The translations under genes and the position numbers were made by a program. This document shows positions 1 through 9,913 of a stretch of 49,484 bases of DNA, piece by piece. The DNA comes from Bacillota bacterium. GTDB taxonomy: Bacteria > Bacillota > Desulfitobacteriia > Desulfitobacteriales > JAJXUE01. Position 1 is the stretch's first letter. The number at the start of each line of letters is the position of its first letter. The stretch lies in assembly GCA_021783135.1 (NCBI GenBank), contig JAJXUE010000018.1, positions 1-49,484 of the forward strand, given 5' to 3'. The notes under the pieces were generated by a model that saw only the letters and a list, made by a program, of their open reading frames with translations, was not told the origin of the DNA and did no database searches.

Positions 1-2
1 CC

Positions 3-656
3 GATCTTTCAGTCCACACAGGCGACCACCTGTTTGCCAAGTCGCTCCTCTTAATCGCTGAAATAGATAACCCGGAGATTAGTCGGATCTTAGCCGAAGT
101 AAGTATCCAGATGAGCGAGGGTGAAATTCAGCAAATTAAATCAACTTTTGACGTACAACAATTGCCCAAAGATTATTACTACCGGATAAAACGCAAAACG
201 GCACTACTCATTTCAGCAAGTTGCAAGCTTTCTGCGATTGCGTGTAACGGCGAGCGTCGCCAGATTTGGGCGCTGGGAGCATATGGACACGCGTTGGGTA
301 TGGCTTTTCAGATAGTAGACGATATTTTGGACTTGACAGCAGATCAGACGCAACTGGGCAAACCTATCGGGGGGGATCTGCGCCAAGGAATTATCACCCT
401 GCCGATGATTTATGCCTTGCAACAAAGCTCTCAGGCGTCCAGATTAAGTGAGTTAATTGCCTTGCACACAAAATCGGAGCAACAAATCCAAGAAGCGATT
501 GCCATCATCACAGCGTCCGGTGCCATAGCGGAGTCTTTGCGCTTGGTGCAACAATATGTTGATAAATCCAAGCAATATTTACAGGAAGTACCGGCAGGTT
601 CTGCCCGTAAGGCCTTGGAGCAGCTGGCGGATTTTATTATGATTCGTAAATATTAG
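3..656 (+). CDS. Polyprenyl diphosphate synthase, 3' part (partial)
   Basis: Trans-isoprenyl diphosphate synthase that condenses isopentenyl diphosphate into the long prenyl tail used for menaquinone; HepT/IspB-like. The frame is open from the first bases of the window (D-L-S-V-H-T-G-D-H-L-F-A-K), so the gene begins upstream and I do not take the internal ATG at 111 as the start. The GD-LFAK segment and the second aspartate-rich motif (VDDILDLTAD, then GKPIGGDLRQG) are present; the first DDxxD motif is outside the window. A prenyl synthase next to ResB/ResC-type cytochrome c maturation and haem genes fits a respiratory-cofactor neighbourhood. Heptaprenyl versus other chain length cannot be decided from this fragment. 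Confidence 0.85.
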   Translation, partial: DLSVHTGDHLFAKSLLLIAEIDNPEISRILAEVSIQMSEGEIQQIKSTFDVQQLPKDYYYRIKRKTALLISASCKLSAIACNGERRQIWALGAYGHALGMAFQIVDDILDLTADQTQLGKPIGGDLRQGIITLPMIYALQQSSQASRLSELIALHTKSEQQIQEAIAIITASGAIAESLRLVQQYVDKSKQYLQEVPAGSARKALEQLADFIMIRKY

Positions 657-682
657 TGTAGCCTACACTCCATGTTTTCAGT

Positions 683-711
683 TTGTCAGAGCAAGAGTAA
701 AATGGTATGAT
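683..711 (+). promoter_or_regulatory. Sigma-A-type promoter for the resB-hem operon
   Basis: TTGTCA at 683-688 and TATGAT at 706-711 are separated by exactly 17 bases, close to the -35/-10 consensus. The site is in the only long gap upstream of resB, 37 bases before its start codon. Genes from resB to hemL all follow on the same strand with short gaps, so this is the best candidate promoter for the operon. Inferred from sequence only. Confidence 0.6.
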
Positions 712-747
712 TAATGTGAAAAATAATACTTAGGAGGCTCTGAGCGT

Positions 748-2046
748 ATGGGCGATCAGCTGTATAACAAAAACATGCTGCGTTTCTGGCGTTTTTTCGC
801 GTCTATGCGCTTCGGATTAATTCTAATGTTTCTCTTGGCGGGCGCGGCCACCCTAGGCATCTTGCTCCCGCAAGAAATTACCACTCAAAACACACTCCTT
901 GGTCAAATAAGCTCATTTTTGGGCCTTAATAATGTCTTTGCGACCTGGTGGTTTCACACCTTGGCTTATCTGCTTGTACTAAATGCTTCCGTATGTACCT
1001 TGCATCGGGTCAGTGCGGTAATCTCAGTGTTACGCTCGCCACGCATGACCGTGAACGCGTACGATCGGTTGCAAGCGTATCAAACGTTTACCACCAAGGA
1101 ACGACAGCAAGAGGTCATCGATAGTTTTATTCAAGTATTGAAGTCCAATCGCTATCGCGTGCTGCAGAGCGAGGATGAAGAACAACCGCAATTGTATGCC
1201 GATAAACAACGACTTGAAGTCTTGGGTCCTGTCGTGTTGCACAGCGGTATCTTCATCTTGGCCTTAGGCCTGACTGGACTGAGTTTATCCGGTTTTGCCG
1301 GCACCCTGACCATACCTGTAGGCAGTTCAGCACCGCTTTCCGCCATGCAGCAAACAACAGGCACTGTCAACCGCAATTTTGCCATCCGAGTTGATAGCGC
1401 TGAACAGCTTATTACCCGCACTGGCCTCTTGAATACCGCACCTAATGTGTCGATTCTTGCCAATGACGCGGTGGTGAAGACCGGCCAAGTCGAGTTTAAT
1501 GCTCCCTTTACTTATCAGGGCGTGAATATCCATTTGGTGCAGTTTATCCATGGCGAATTAGTCGCGGTCAATGGCAAACCGCAGATTATCAGGCCGAATC
1601 AGCCTAACTACTTTCCGCTTACCCCAACGAACGACTTATATGTCGCATTTACCAATATGCATCCTGACCCCAACCGGCCAACTGTGGATTATATGATCGT
1701 GCAACCCAGTAGTCCACAACCCTTAGCGCAAGGTTCATTGCGGGCAGGCGAGGGTGAAAATTATCAAAATCAGTTTTCCTTTTCGCTGATCGGGTACCAA
1801 GGTTCAGCGGTATTGCATGCCACAAGTCAACCGGGCTTAAATTTCGTGTTGACGGGTGCATTAGTACTACTTGGCGGCATGTTCCTTACCCTATATTTAC
1901 GCTATCGTAAAATTTGGCTAAGTTTTATTGCTGATGGAGATCAGCTACAAGTCATGGCTGGCGGCTATAGCGCTAAAGAACGATTGAGGTTTGCCATAGA
2001 GTTCAAAGCTTTAATTGATGAAGCGCGCAGCCTGGTAGGGGGATAA
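748..2046 (+). CDS. resB: ResB-family cytochrome c biogenesis protein
   Basis: ResB/Ccs1 is the membrane partner of ResC/CcsA in system II cytochrome c maturation; it helps hold apocytochrome and haem on the outer face of the membrane. The 432-residue protein has three N-proximal membrane segments (about residues 22-42, 72-90 and 157-180), a large extracytoplasmic domain and a last membrane segment near 365-388, the family layout. The ATG has a clear AGGAGG site (732-737). The stop codon abuts the start of resC, so the two are translationally coupled. It would serve the heptahaem cytochrome c encoded at 30604. Confidence 0.93.
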   Translation: MGDQLYNKNMLRFWRFFASMRFGLILMFLLAGAATLGILLPQEITTQNTLLGQISSFLGLNNVFATWWFHTLAYLLVLNASVCTLHRVSAVISVLRSPRMTVNAYDRLQAYQTFTTKERQQEVIDSFIQVLKSNRYRVLQSEDEEQPQLYADKQRLEVLGPVVLHSGIFILALGLTGLSLSGFAGTLTIPVGSSAPLSAMQQTTGTVNRNFAIRVDSAEQLITRTGLLNTAPNVSILANDAVVKTGQVEFNAPFTYQGVNIHLVQFIHGELVAVNGKPQIIRPNQPNYFPLTPTNDLYVAFTNMHPDPNRPTVDYMIVQPSSPQPLAQGSLRAGEGENYQNQFSFSLIGYQGSAVLHATSQPGLNFVLTGALVLLGGMFLTLYLRYRKIWLSFIADGDQLQVMAGGYSAKERLRFAIEFKALIDEARSLVGG

Positions 2047-2916
2047 ATGGATGTAATATTTAACCCTAAATTTGAAAATGCTATGTTTTATGCTACCTTA
2101 GCAGCTTATCTTATGGCGATTGTGCTTAACTGGGCCTGTATTGTCTTTCGCTCCAGTCTAGTGGAGAAATACCGCAACGGCGTGCTGATTGCAGCCTTTG
2201 CCGGGAATGTCGCGACCATACTCCTCAGCCTGGTTAGAGCTAACGCTTTAAGTATCCAACTCGACCCTTTCAGGTTGGTCAATCCATATCAATTTGTGTT
2301 GGTGTTTGTGGCCTGCATTGTGCTGGTAAATTTCGGTTTGTTGCGCCGCGAATATGCCCATATGAGTGCCACAATTTCTCTGCCTATCATTGGGGCGTTG
2401 TTACTGTACGTAGTGGTGATAATTCAACAGCCGTTGCTCGATTTGAGTGCGTCAATGATTTATCGCAGCTGGTGGTTGACCGGGTATATGCTCACCACAG
2501 CTGTTGCCGATAGTGCGTTTGCAGTGGCCTTTGGTATCGGCATCGCTTATTTGATCAAGGAATATTTGAGCAAAACCAAAAAGCGCGGAGTGCTCGGTCA
2601 GTACCTGCCAAGTATGGAGATTCTCGATGAGCTTGGGTACCGCTTAGTGGCCTTTGGTTTTCCGTTTTTCTCTTTATCCATTATCTTGGGGGCAATCTGG
2701 GCGAACATTGCACTAGGGCAGTTTTGGTCCTGGCAGCCTAAAGAGACTTGGTCCATTATTTTCTGGCTGGCGTATTTAGCCTATTTCCATGTGCGGATGT
2801 TACACGATTGGCGGGGCAGCCGTTCAGCCTGGATGCTGGTCATGGGTTTTACGGCAATTTTGTTTACCTTTATCGGCATTAGCTACTTTTTGCCAGGACC
2901 GGCAATTAACTTTTAA
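2047..2916 (+). CDS. resC: ResC/CcsA-type haem-handling cytochrome c biogenesis protein
   Basis: Polytopic membrane protein (289 aa, about eight hydrophobic segments) that brings haem to the outside of the membrane and, with ResB, attaches it to CxxCH motifs. The tryptophan-rich signature is present near residues 221-235 as GQFWSWQPKETW, and a conserved-type histidine follows (YFHVRM). Most relatives have WDPKE where this has WQPKE, so the usual Asp of the WWD domain is Gln here. The ATG directly follows the resB stop, with the ribosome site (tagggggata) inside resB. Also annotated CcsA or CcsB in other organisms. Confidence 0.92.
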   Translation: MDVIFNPKFENAMFYATLAAYLMAIVLNWACIVFRSSLVEKYRNGVLIAAFAGNVATILLSLVRANALSIQLDPFRLVNPYQFVLVFVACIVLVNFGLLRREYAHMSATISLPIIGALLLYVVVIIQQPLLDLSASMIYRSWWLTGYMLTTAVADSAFAVAFGIGIAYLIKEYLSKTKKRGVLGQYLPSMEILDELGYRLVAFGFPFFSLSIILGAIWANIALGQFWSWQPKETWSIIFWLAYLAYFHVRMLHDWRGSRSAWMLVMGFTAILFTFIGISYFLPGPAINF

Positions 2917-3001
2917 CTAAAATGCTTCCCGGCTGTAGGATTCGGACATAAAACGGCGAATAGTTAAAATAAGTACTTTTCCCTAGGAAGAAGGGATACG
3001 C

Positions 3002-3628
3002 ATGCCCTATTATCCGGTAATGTTAGATTTAAAGGGTTTGCCCTGTTTGGTGGTCGGCGGCGGACAAGTAGCGGAACGCAAGGTTTTGGCTTTAATCGAA
3101 TGCCAGGCAGTGGTGACGGTAATAAGCCCTGAAATATCGCCAATACTGCGGGATTTGTGGGAGCGTGACGTTATTTGTTGGCTGGAACGAAGCTTTTGTG
3201 CCGGTGATGTTGGACTGTACCACTTGGTGGTCAGTGCGGTCAATCGGCCTGAAATAAATAGCGTGGTAGCCGAAGAATGCAGGCAGGCCAAGATTCCAGT
3301 AAATGTGGTGGACGATCCACCCAACTGTACCTTTTTGCTACCGGCGGTGCTGCGGCGGGGAGAGTTAGTGATAGCTGTATCCACCGGCGGAGCTAGTCCC
3401 TTGGTGGCCAGACATATACGGGATGAATTGGCGCAAAAGTACAGTTCAGCGTACGGGGAATACTTGACCCTGCTGGCGGAGGCACGCGACAGAGTCAAGC
3501 AAGCTTGCGTCGATCCCAGGCGACGACGAGAAATATTTACAGAATTAACCAATGGCGATTTATTAAACTTGGTCCAAGCAGGACGGCTGGATAATGCAAA
3601 GGAGTGGGTTAAGCGGTGTTTATCGTAA
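3002..3628 (+). CDS. Precorrin-2 dehydrogenase / sirohydrochlorin ferrochelatase-like (CysG N-domain/Met8 type)
   Basis: Bifunctional-type enzyme that oxidises precorrin-2 to sirohydrochlorin with NAD+ and, in some members, inserts iron to give sirohaem. The 208-residue protein begins with YYPVMLDLKGLPCLVVGGGQVAERKV broken here as PVMLDLKG then VVGGGQVAERK, the NAD-binding Rossmann motif of CysG N-domains, followed by the NVVDDPPNCTFLLPAV-type segment. It works between CobA-HemD's methyltransferase half (precorrin-2 supply) and sirohaem or cobalamin synthesis. It overlaps hemA by 13 bases. The family often lies directly before hemA in Clostridia. Confidence 0.9.
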   Translation: MPYYPVMLDLKGLPCLVVGGGQVAERKVLALIECQAVVTVISPEISPILRDLWERDVICWLERSFCAGDVGLYHLVVSAVNRPEINSVVAEECRQAKIPVNVVDDPPNCTFLLPAVLRRGELVIAVSTGGASPLVARHIRDELAQKYSSAYGEYLTLLAEARDRVKQACVDPRRRREIFTELTNGDLLNLVQAGRLDNAKEWVKRCLS

Positions 3629-4947
3629 CAGTGGGCTTGAACCATAAGTCTGCCCCGGTGGAAATTAGGGAAAGATTGAGTTTCCCCGAGCAAGCGCAAC
3701 CGGAGGCTTTAAGCAGGCTTAACGGTTATCCTACAGTAAAAGGATGCACAATTTTAAGTACCTGCAACAGAACGGAAGTATATGCAGTCGCGACCGATGT
3801 CGAAGCAGGCATTGCGGCCGTTAAAGATTTTCTTTGTCGTTATGGTGGTCTGTCTGAAGGACAAGTATATGAATATCTTTATGTTAAGACTTTATATGAA
3901 TCGGTGCGACACTTGTTTCGGGTTGCCTCCGGATTGGACTCTATGGTGTTAGGTGAAACGCAAATTTTGGGCCAAGTTGCAGATTGCTATCGGATGGCTT
4001 GCGACAGTGGTGCCACCAACAAAGTGATTAACGCCCTGTTTCAGAACGCGATTAGCGTTGGCAAACGCGTACGGACGGAGACAGGTATCGATAGACAGGC
4101 CGTATCGATTAGCTATGCGGCAGTGGAACTTGCCAAGCAAATCTTCGGTAGCTTAACCAATCGCTCTATTTTAGTGCTTGGCGCCGGAGAAATGAGTGAA
4201 CTTACCGCTAAACACATGGTATCAAACGGGGTCAATCGCGTTGTAGTGGCCAATCGTTCCTATGATCGGGCCGTAACTTTGGCCAATCAGTTTAATGGCA
4301 GAGCTATTCCTTTTGACGAAATTTTTGCAGCTATGTGTGAGGTAGATATTGTCGTAGCTGCTACCGGAGCGCGTAATTTTATTATTAATCCCGAACAAAT
4401 GGAGCAAGTTATGGCTGCTTGTCCAGGCAGACCCGTATTCTTAATCGATATATCGGTACCCAGAAATATTAACCCGGAGATCAAACAAATTCCAGGCGTT
4501 ACTCTGTATGATATCGATGACCTGCAAGGGGTTGTTGATCGCAATTTAGCCGATCGGCAACTGGCAGCTGTGGAATGCGAAAAAATTATCGGTGAAGAGA
4601 TGAAAGCATTTTCCAAGTGGCACAACTCCCTGTTTGTAGTTCCGACTGTAGTGGCTTTGAAAGAAAAAGGTAACGACATCAAAGAAGCGGAACTCGAGCG
4701 TGCCTTAAGCCGTTTAGGTGCGCTTACCGACAAACAAAAGAAAATCGTCAGCTCCATGGCCAGTTCAATTGTCAATCAATTACTGCACGACCCGATTACT
4801 AATTTAAAAGAATATGCCGCTACCCAGCAAGGACACTTATATACCGAAATATTGCAGAATTTATTTGACTTGGAAGTAGAAGGTGAAGCGATGCGCCACA
4901 CAGCACCTCAAGGCGTATTGGTTGCAGAACATGATAGAACACACTAA
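3616..4947 (+). CDS. hemA: Glutamyl-tRNA reductase
   Basis: First committed step of C5 tetrapyrrole synthesis: NADPH-dependent reduction of glutamyl-tRNA to glutamate-1-semialdehyde. The start is GTG, inside the end of the preceding gene, with AAAGGAG at 3598-3604. The catalytic cysteine is Cys50 in STCNRTEVYA, the family position. LDSMVLGETQILGQV and the NADP-binding GAGEMSELTAKHM are both seen, followed by the C-terminal dimerisation helix region. At 443 aa the length is normal. HemL, which uses its product, is encoded six genes on. Confidence 0.97.
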   Translation: MFIVTVGLNHKSAPVEIRERLSFPEQAQPEALSRLNGYPTVKGCTILSTCNRTEVYAVATDVEAGIAAVKDFLCRYGGLSEGQVYEYLYVKTLYESVRHLFRVASGLDSMVLGETQILGQVADCYRMACDSGATNKVINALFQNAISVGKRVRTETGIDRQAVSISYAAVELAKQIFGSLTNRSILVLGAGEMSELTAKHMVSNGVNRVVVANRSYDRAVTLANQFNGRAIPFDEIFAAMCEVDIVVAATGARNFIINPEQMEQVMAACPGRPVFLIDISVPRNINPEIKQIPGVTLYDIDDLQGVVDRNLADRQLAAVECEKIIGEEMKAFSKWHNSLFVVPTVVALKEKGNDIKEAELERALSRLGALTDKQKKIVSSMASSIVNQLLHDPITNLKEYAATQQGHLYTEILQNLFDLEVEGEAMRHTAPQGVLVAEHDRTH

Positions 4948-4961
4948 TAGGAGGCAGCTGC

Positions 4962-5882
4962 ATGGTTCAAGAAGTTAAAATTGGCACAAGGGATAGCGCA
5001 TTAGCTTTATGGCAAGCTGATTGGGTCAAAGCCAGATTAACGGAATTATTCCCCACCATCAAGTTTTCACTCGTAAGCATGAAAACACAAGGGGATAAAA
5101 TTCTCGATGTAGCCTTGGCCAAAATCGGGGATAAGGGTCTGTTTACCAAGGAATTAGAAGTGGCTCTGCTGGACCACAGGGCAGACATGGCAGTTCATAG
5201 CATGAAGGATGTCCCGACAGCCTTGCCGGAGGGATTAATTTTAGGCGCGATAGCGGAAAGGCATGACCCTAGGGATGTGCTTATTTGTCCGCAAGGGTAC
5301 ACGTTGCTCACTTTACCAAAGGGTGCCAAGATTGGCACAAGCAGCTTGCGCCGTAGGGCTCAGTTGGCAAAACTGCGTCCTGATCTGGAAATTGCCGATT
5401 TACGCGGTAACCTTAATACTCGTTTCGCTAAATTAGACCGGGGTGATTACACAGCCATGTTACTGGCTGCGGCCGGAGTAGAACGCATGGGCTGGTCGGA
5501 GCGTATTACAGAGCGCATTGATTTCAACCACTTCCTGCCTGCAGTCGGGCAAGGCGCGGTTGGTGTAGAAATAAGGGAAAATGATGCCGAGATTGCCGCA
5601 CTAGTAGCCAAGCTGGATCACTTCCCTACCTCAACCGCGATCCGCGCGGAGCGAGCCATGCTTAAGCGCCTTGAGGGAGGGTGTCAGATTCCCATTGGTG
5701 CACTGGGCCAAGTAAAAGGCGAGCAGTTGGAGCTAGAGGGTTTGGTGGCCAGCATTGATGGCAGCCGCATCCTACGTACTCAGGTCTCAGGCAGGGTGCA
5801 AGCCCCTGAGGCCTTAGGCAATATGTTGGCCGATAAATTACTGACCATGGGGGCTGGCGAGATTTTAGCAGAATTACGTTAG
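4962..5882 (+). CDS. hemC: Porphobilinogen deaminase (hydroxymethylbilane synthase)
   Basis: Polymerises four porphobilinogens into hydroxymethylbilane. N-terminal GTRDSALALWQADWV and the central GTSSLRRRAQL arginine motif are present. EGGCQIPIGA contains the cysteine (about residue 241) that carries the dipyrromethane primer. Length 306 aa is standard. It starts with ATG behind aataggaggc, 14 bases after hemA, and ends 11 bases before cobA-hemD. Its product is used by the HemD half of the next protein. Confidence 0.97.
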   Translation: MVQEVKIGTRDSALALWQADWVKARLTELFPTIKFSLVSMKTQGDKILDVALAKIGDKGLFTKELEVALLDHRADMAVHSMKDVPTALPEGLILGAIAERHDPRDVLICPQGYTLLTLPKGAKIGTSSLRRRAQLAKLRPDLEIADLRGNLNTRFAKLDRGDYTAMLLAAAGVERMGWSERITERIDFNHFLPAVGQGAVGVEIRENDAEIAALVAKLDHFPTSTAIRAERAMLKRLEGGCQIPIGALGQVKGEQLELEGLVASIDGSRILRTQVSGRVQAPEALGNMLADKLLTMGAGEILAELR

Positions 5883-5893
5883 GAGCAGAAGTA

Positions 5894-7438
5894 ATGCAAA
5901 AAGGCATAGTTTATTTGGTTGGAGCAGGACCGGGTGATCGCAAATTGATTACCCTGCGGGGTATAGAATGTATTCAGAAGGCAGATGTGCTCGTATACGA
6001 TCGTTTGGTTTCGCGCCGCCTGTTGAGTTATGCTAGACCGGATTGCGAATTGATATATGGCGGAAAATACCCGGATCATCATATTTTGCGTCAAGGGGAG
6101 ATCAATCAGGTACTGGTAGATAAAGCATTAGCCGGTAAGGTTGTTACAAGATTAAAGGGCGGCGATCCCTTTGTTTTTGGTCGGGGCGGGGAAGAGGCAG
6201 AAGCTTTGGTTGCGCATGGCATAACCTTTGAGGTTGTGCCCGGTATATCTTCGTCCGTAGCTGTACCTGCCTATGCCGGCATCCCTGTAACCCATCGTGA
6301 TTTTACCACCTCATTTGCCGTTATAACCGGACATTTAAACCAGGCCAAAGGTGATGCGGCAGTTCGTTGGGATTTAATCTCCCAAGCCCATGGTACCTTG
6401 ATTTTCCTGATGGGCATGGAGAAACTACCAGTAATCATGCTCAAACTGCAGGAAAATGGCCGTTCGCCGGCAACGCCGGTTGCCTTGATCCGTTGGGGAA
6501 CAACTGCCGACCAACAGACTATCACGGGGACAATTGCCGATATTGTGGACATAGCTAAAGCACGCAACTTCGGTTCGCCGGCAGTTGTTGTAGTTGGCGA
6601 GGTCGTAAATTTACGCCAGCAGTTACAATGGTTTGAACGCAAACCATTGTTTGGCCGGCGGGTTGTCGTAACGCGCACGCGGGAACAAGCCGGTAAACTT
6701 TCGGAACAGCTTGAAGAGTTGGGCGGCGAGGCGTGGGAGTTTCCGGTTATTGCGACCGTGCCGCCGACCGACTATGCCCCTTTGGACGACGCCATTGCCA
6801 ATATCAAGCAGTTTAGTTGGCTGATTTTCACCAGTGTTAACGGGGTTAATTTCTTTTTCCGCCGTTGCAAGGATCTGGGTAAAGATATTCGGGAATTAGC
6901 GGGCGTTAAGCTTTGTGCCATCGGCCCTGCCACGCGGCAGGCGTTGGAGGATTATCACCTGAAGGTGGACTTGGTACCGGAAGAATATCGGGCCGAAGCA
7001 TTAGTAGATGTACTGCGGCAACAACTTTGCGCCCAGGATAGGGTACTGTTGCCCCGCGCTGAAGTGGCACGCGACATTATTCCTCATGCCTTAGCAGACA
7101 TGGGTATTCCCTTTCAGGTTGTAGCAGTCTATCGTACAATACTCGGCGGGGGTGAAACAGAGCAACTACGGGAAATGCTCACCAAGGGTATGATTGATGT
7201 GGTAACCTTTACAAGTTCCTCCACGGTGCAAAATTTTGTTCAATTACTAGGTAAGGACCAAGTAAGTGAATTAGTTAACAATGTAACTATTGCCTCCATT
7301 GGACCGATTACCTCCGCAACCGCGCGTAAATTAGGTCTTAAGGTTGATGTAGAGGCCTTGGAATATACTATCCCCGGCTTAGTACAAGCTATCGTAGAAC
7401 ACTGCGGCAATAATCTGCCGTCTGCTGAAAACAGATAA
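5894..7438 (+). CDS. cobA-hemD: Fused uroporphyrinogen-III C-methyltransferase / uroporphyrinogen-III synthase
   Basis: Two enzymes in one chain of 514 aa. Residues about 1-250 are a SUMT/CobA methyltransferase (VYLVGAGPGD at the start, then RLKGGDPFVFGRGGEE and the VVPGISS motif) making precorrin-2. Residues about 255-505 are a HemD domain that closes hydroxymethylbilane to uroporphyrinogen III (RRVVVTRTREQAGKL, then FTSVNGV and TFTSSSTVQNF). This fusion is common in Clostridia and places the branch point between haem and sirohaem/cobalamin in one protein. ATG with taggagcag site; hemB follows after a short gap. Confidence 0.96.
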   Translation: MQKGIVYLVGAGPGDRKLITLRGIECIQKADVLVYDRLVSRRLLSYARPDCELIYGGKYPDHHILRQGEINQVLVDKALAGKVVTRLKGGDPFVFGRGGEEAEALVAHGITFEVVPGISSSVAVPAYAGIPVTHRDFTTSFAVITGHLNQAKGDAAVRWDLISQAHGTLIFLMGMEKLPVIMLKLQENGRSPATPVALIRWGTTADQQTITGTIADIVDIAKARNFGSPAVVVVGEVVNLRQQLQWFERKPLFGRRVVVTRTREQAGKLSEQLEELGGEAWEFPVIATVPPTDYAPLDDAIANIKQFSWLIFTSVNGVNFFFRRCKDLGKDIRELAGVKLCAIGPATRQALEDYHLKVDLVPEEYRAEALVDVLRQQLCAQDRVLLPRAEVARDIIPHALADMGIPFQVVAVYRTILGGGETEQLREMLTKGMIDVVTFTSSSTVQNFVQLLGKDQVSELVNNVTIASIGPITSATARKLGLKVDVEALEYTIPGLVQAIVEHCGNNLPSAENR

Positions 7439-7456
7439 GAGAAAGAGGTGTTTGCT

Positions 7457-8437
7457 TTGGCCTTTCCGATTCGGCGTCCCAGACGCTTACGCTCCGGTGT
7501 GGCAATTCGCAATATGGTGCGGGAAAATCAGGTAAATGTGGCAGATTTGATTTATCCTCTCTTTGTATGTGAAGGACAAGGCATCAAAACTGAAGTGGTT
7601 TCGATGCCGGGTGTGTATAATTTGTCTTTGGACATGTTTCTGCTCGAATTGGAACAAGTGGTTGCGTGGCAAATTCCGGCGGTCCTGTTGTTTGGCATCC
7701 CGGCAACCAAAGATTGTGTTGGCTCGGGCGCCTATGCAGCCGACGGCATAGTGCAAAAGGCGGTACGAGCCGCCAAGGATGCTTATCCGGAACTTTATGT
7801 AATCACAGATGTTTGCCTGTGTGAGTATACGGATCACGGCCATTGCGGCATTGTCCAAGAAGGGGATGTACTTAATGACCCTAGCTTGGCACTGTTGGTT
7901 AAAACTGCGGTATCGCATGCGCAGGCGGGTGCTGACATGGTGGCACCATCGGACATGATGGACGGGCGTGTCGCTGCCATTCGCGAAGGACTAGACGAAG
8001 CTGGCTTAACTAACGTTCCTATTATGGCCTATTCCGCCAAGTATGCCTCGGCGTTCTACGGGCCCTTTCGTGATGCAGCCGACTCAACACCCAAATTTGG
8101 CGATCGGCGCAGTTATCAGATGGACCCGGCCAACGGCAACGAAGCCTTACTGGAAACAGCACTCGACATTGGCGAGGGAGCCGATATCGTTATGGTAAAA
8201 CCCGGGTTGGCCTTTATGGACTTGGTGCGCAAAATTAAAGATGAGTTTCGTTTGCCTACAGCCGTGTACAATGTGAGCGGCGAATATGCAATGGTTAAGG
8301 CCGCCGCAGCCAACGGCTGGATTGATGAAAAACGCATCGTCATGGAAATCATGACCGGCTTCAAACGGGCCGGTGCCGACCTGATACTGACCTATCATGC
8401 TCTTGATGTAGCTAAATGGCTTAAGGACGAAAAATAA
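7457..8437 (+). CDS. hemB: Delta-aminolevulinic acid dehydratase (porphobilinogen synthase)
   Basis: Condenses two 5-aminolevulinates to porphobilinogen. The zinc-type cysteine motif [13 protein letters not shown] (about residues 117-129) and the two active-site lysine segments, [13 protein letters not shown] (about residue 194) and [10 protein letters not shown] (about 247), are present, so this is a zinc-dependent HemB. I chose the TTG at 7457 because AAAGAGGTG (7442-7450) is well spaced for it; the GTG at 7448 is part of that ribosome site and would add only three residues. The 326-residue length is standard. Confidence 0.95.
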   Translation: MAFPIRRPRRLRSGVAIRNMVRENQVNVADLIYPLFVCEGQGIKTEVVSMPGVYNLSLDMFLLELEQVVAWQIPAVLLFGIPATKDCVGSGAYAADGIVQKAVRAAKDAYPELYVITDVCLCEYTDHGHCGIVQEGDVLNDPSLALLVKTAVSHAQAGADMVAPSDMMDGRVAAIREGLDEAGLTNVPIMAYSAKYASAFYGPFRDAADSTPKFGDRRSYQMDPANGNEALLETALDIGEGADIVMVKPGLAFMDLVRKIKDEFRLPTAVYNVSGEYAMVKAAAANGWIDEKRIVMEIMTGFKRAGADLILTYHALDVAKWLKDEK

Positions 8438-8542
8438 TGTGTACTGTGATCATTGTTACCGTGACGCATCCATAGTGCTTATACCATGGCCGTAAAGGCG
8501 AAGTGAATGAACAAACCGGCAAATAGTTGGGAGGTTTCCATA

Positions 8543-9844
8543 GTGCCAAAAGCCCACGACAAGAGTATTGCCTTATATCAAGAGGCGCAAACCTACATTC
8601 CCGGCGGGGTTAACAGTCCGGTACGTGCGTTTAAGTCGGTCGGCATGAATCCGGTATTTATTGAACGTGGTCAAGGCTCCAAAATGTATGATGTCGACGG
8701 CAACGAGTATATAGATTATGTCGGATCTTGGGGCCCATTGATTCTCGGACACCGTCATCCCGAAGTTATCGCTGCCCTACAGGAGTACTTGGAGAATGGA
8801 ACCAGTTACGGGGCACCGACTGAGTTAGAGACCACTATGGCGAAAATGGTCATTGATGCCGTCCCTTCGCTGGAAATGGTCCGGATGGTAAATTCAGGCA
8901 CGGAAGCTACCATGAGTGCACTGCGCTTAGCGCGCGGTTATACCAAGCGTAATAAGATTGTGAAATTTGAAGGCTGTTACCACGGTCACGCCGATTCCTT
9001 GCTCATCAAAGCCGGTTCCGGTGCGCTGACTCTTGGCGTACCTACCAGCCCTGGAGTACCGGCTAATATTGCCGGCAACACCTTGACAGCCCCGTATAAT
9101 GATTTAGCAACCTTACGTCAAATTTTTGAGTTAGAAGGGGAAGATATTGCCGCAGTCATCATTGAGCCTGTCGTCGGAAACATGGGTTGTGTTCCGCCAG
9201 AACCAGGTTTTCACCAGGGCCTAAGAGAACTTACGCGTGAATACGGCGCACTGCTCATCTTTGATGAGGTCATGACCGGCTTTCGCGTGGCCTATGGCGG
9301 GGCTCAAAGCCTATATGATATTGATCCGGATTTAACCTGCTTAGGTAAAGTTATTGGCGGCGGTTTACCGGTCGGAGCATACGGCGGTAAGCGTGCGATT
9401 ATGGAAATGATTGCACCTGCCGGACCGATTTACCAGGCGGGAACCTTATCCGGCAATCCTCTGGCCATGTCCGCCGGCATCGCTAACCTTCGCGTCCTGC
9501 AGCGGCCCGGCACTTATGAAGCACTGGAAGCAAAATCGGCCCAACTGGCAGCAGGTATTAGCCAAGCCGCAGCTGAGGCTGGGGTAGCGGTACACAGCAA
9601 CCGCGTGGGAGCGATGTTTACGACCTTCTTTACACCCCAACGGGTGTACGATTACGCCACCGCCACGTCCTCTGACACGGAAAAATATGCCGTGTATTTC
9701 CGTGCTATGTTGGAGCAAGGTATCTATTTGGCGCCTTCCCAGTTCGAAGCAGCGTTTATGTCTGTAGCCCACAGCGACACCGATATCGCCCAAACGATAG
9801 CAGCAGCGCAAGTAGCCTTTAAGGCTGTTGCGGCAATGCAATAA
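8543..9844 (+). CDS. hemL: Glutamate-1-semialdehyde 2,1-aminomutase
   Basis: PLP enzyme converting glutamate-1-semialdehyde to 5-aminolevulinate. The N-terminus [15 protein letters not shown], the YHGHADSLL segment, the DEVMTGFR motif and the PLP-lysine motif [17 protein letters not shown] (lysine near residue 269) are all seen. I prefer the GTG at 8543, which has TTGGGAGG at 8528-8535 and gives 433 aa in line with the family; the ATG at 8507 would add 12 unusual residues without a ribosome site. A terminator follows directly. The last 28 bases are the left edge of the large duplicated block and recur at the end of dltA (41164-41191). Confidence 0.96.
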   Translation: MPKAHDKSIALYQEAQTYIPGGVNSPVRAFKSVGMNPVFIERGQGSKMYDVDGNEYIDYVGSWGPLILGHRHPEVIAALQEYLENGTSYGAPTELETTMAKMVIDAVPSLEMVRMVNSGTEATMSALRLARGYTKRNKIVKFEGCYHGHADSLLIKAGSGALTLGVPTSPGVPANIAGNTLTAPYNDLATLRQIFELEGEDIAAVIIEPVVGNMGCVPPEPGFHQGLRELTREYGALLIFDEVMTGFRVAYGGAQSLYDIDPDLTCLGKVIGGGLPVGAYGGKRAIMEMIAPAGPIYQAGTLSGNPLAMSAGIANLRVLQRPGTYEALEAKSAQLAAGISQAAAEAGVAVHSNRVGAMFTTFFTPQRVYDYATATSSDTEKYAVYFRAMLEQGIYLAPSQFEAAFMSVAHSDTDIAQTIAAAQVAFKAVAAMQ

Positions 9845-9854
9845 CTTAAATTTT

Positions 9855-9896
9855 AAATGAGCCGACGCAGATTGCTTGCGCTGGCTCATTTTTTTC
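9855..9896 (+). terminator. Rho-independent terminator after hemL
   Basis: AAATGAGCC (9855-9863) pairs with GGCTCATTT (9883-9891), with a further GCGCAAGC-like inner pairing, and runs into a T tract. It ends the haem operon 11 bases after the hemL stop. Confidence 0.8.
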
Positions 9897-9913
9897 ACTA
9901 TGAGAAAGGATAA

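Noticed and set aside
8507-8542. ATG 8507 as the start of hemL
   Set aside because: No ribosome site; the extension includes the TTGGGAGG that serves GTG 8543.
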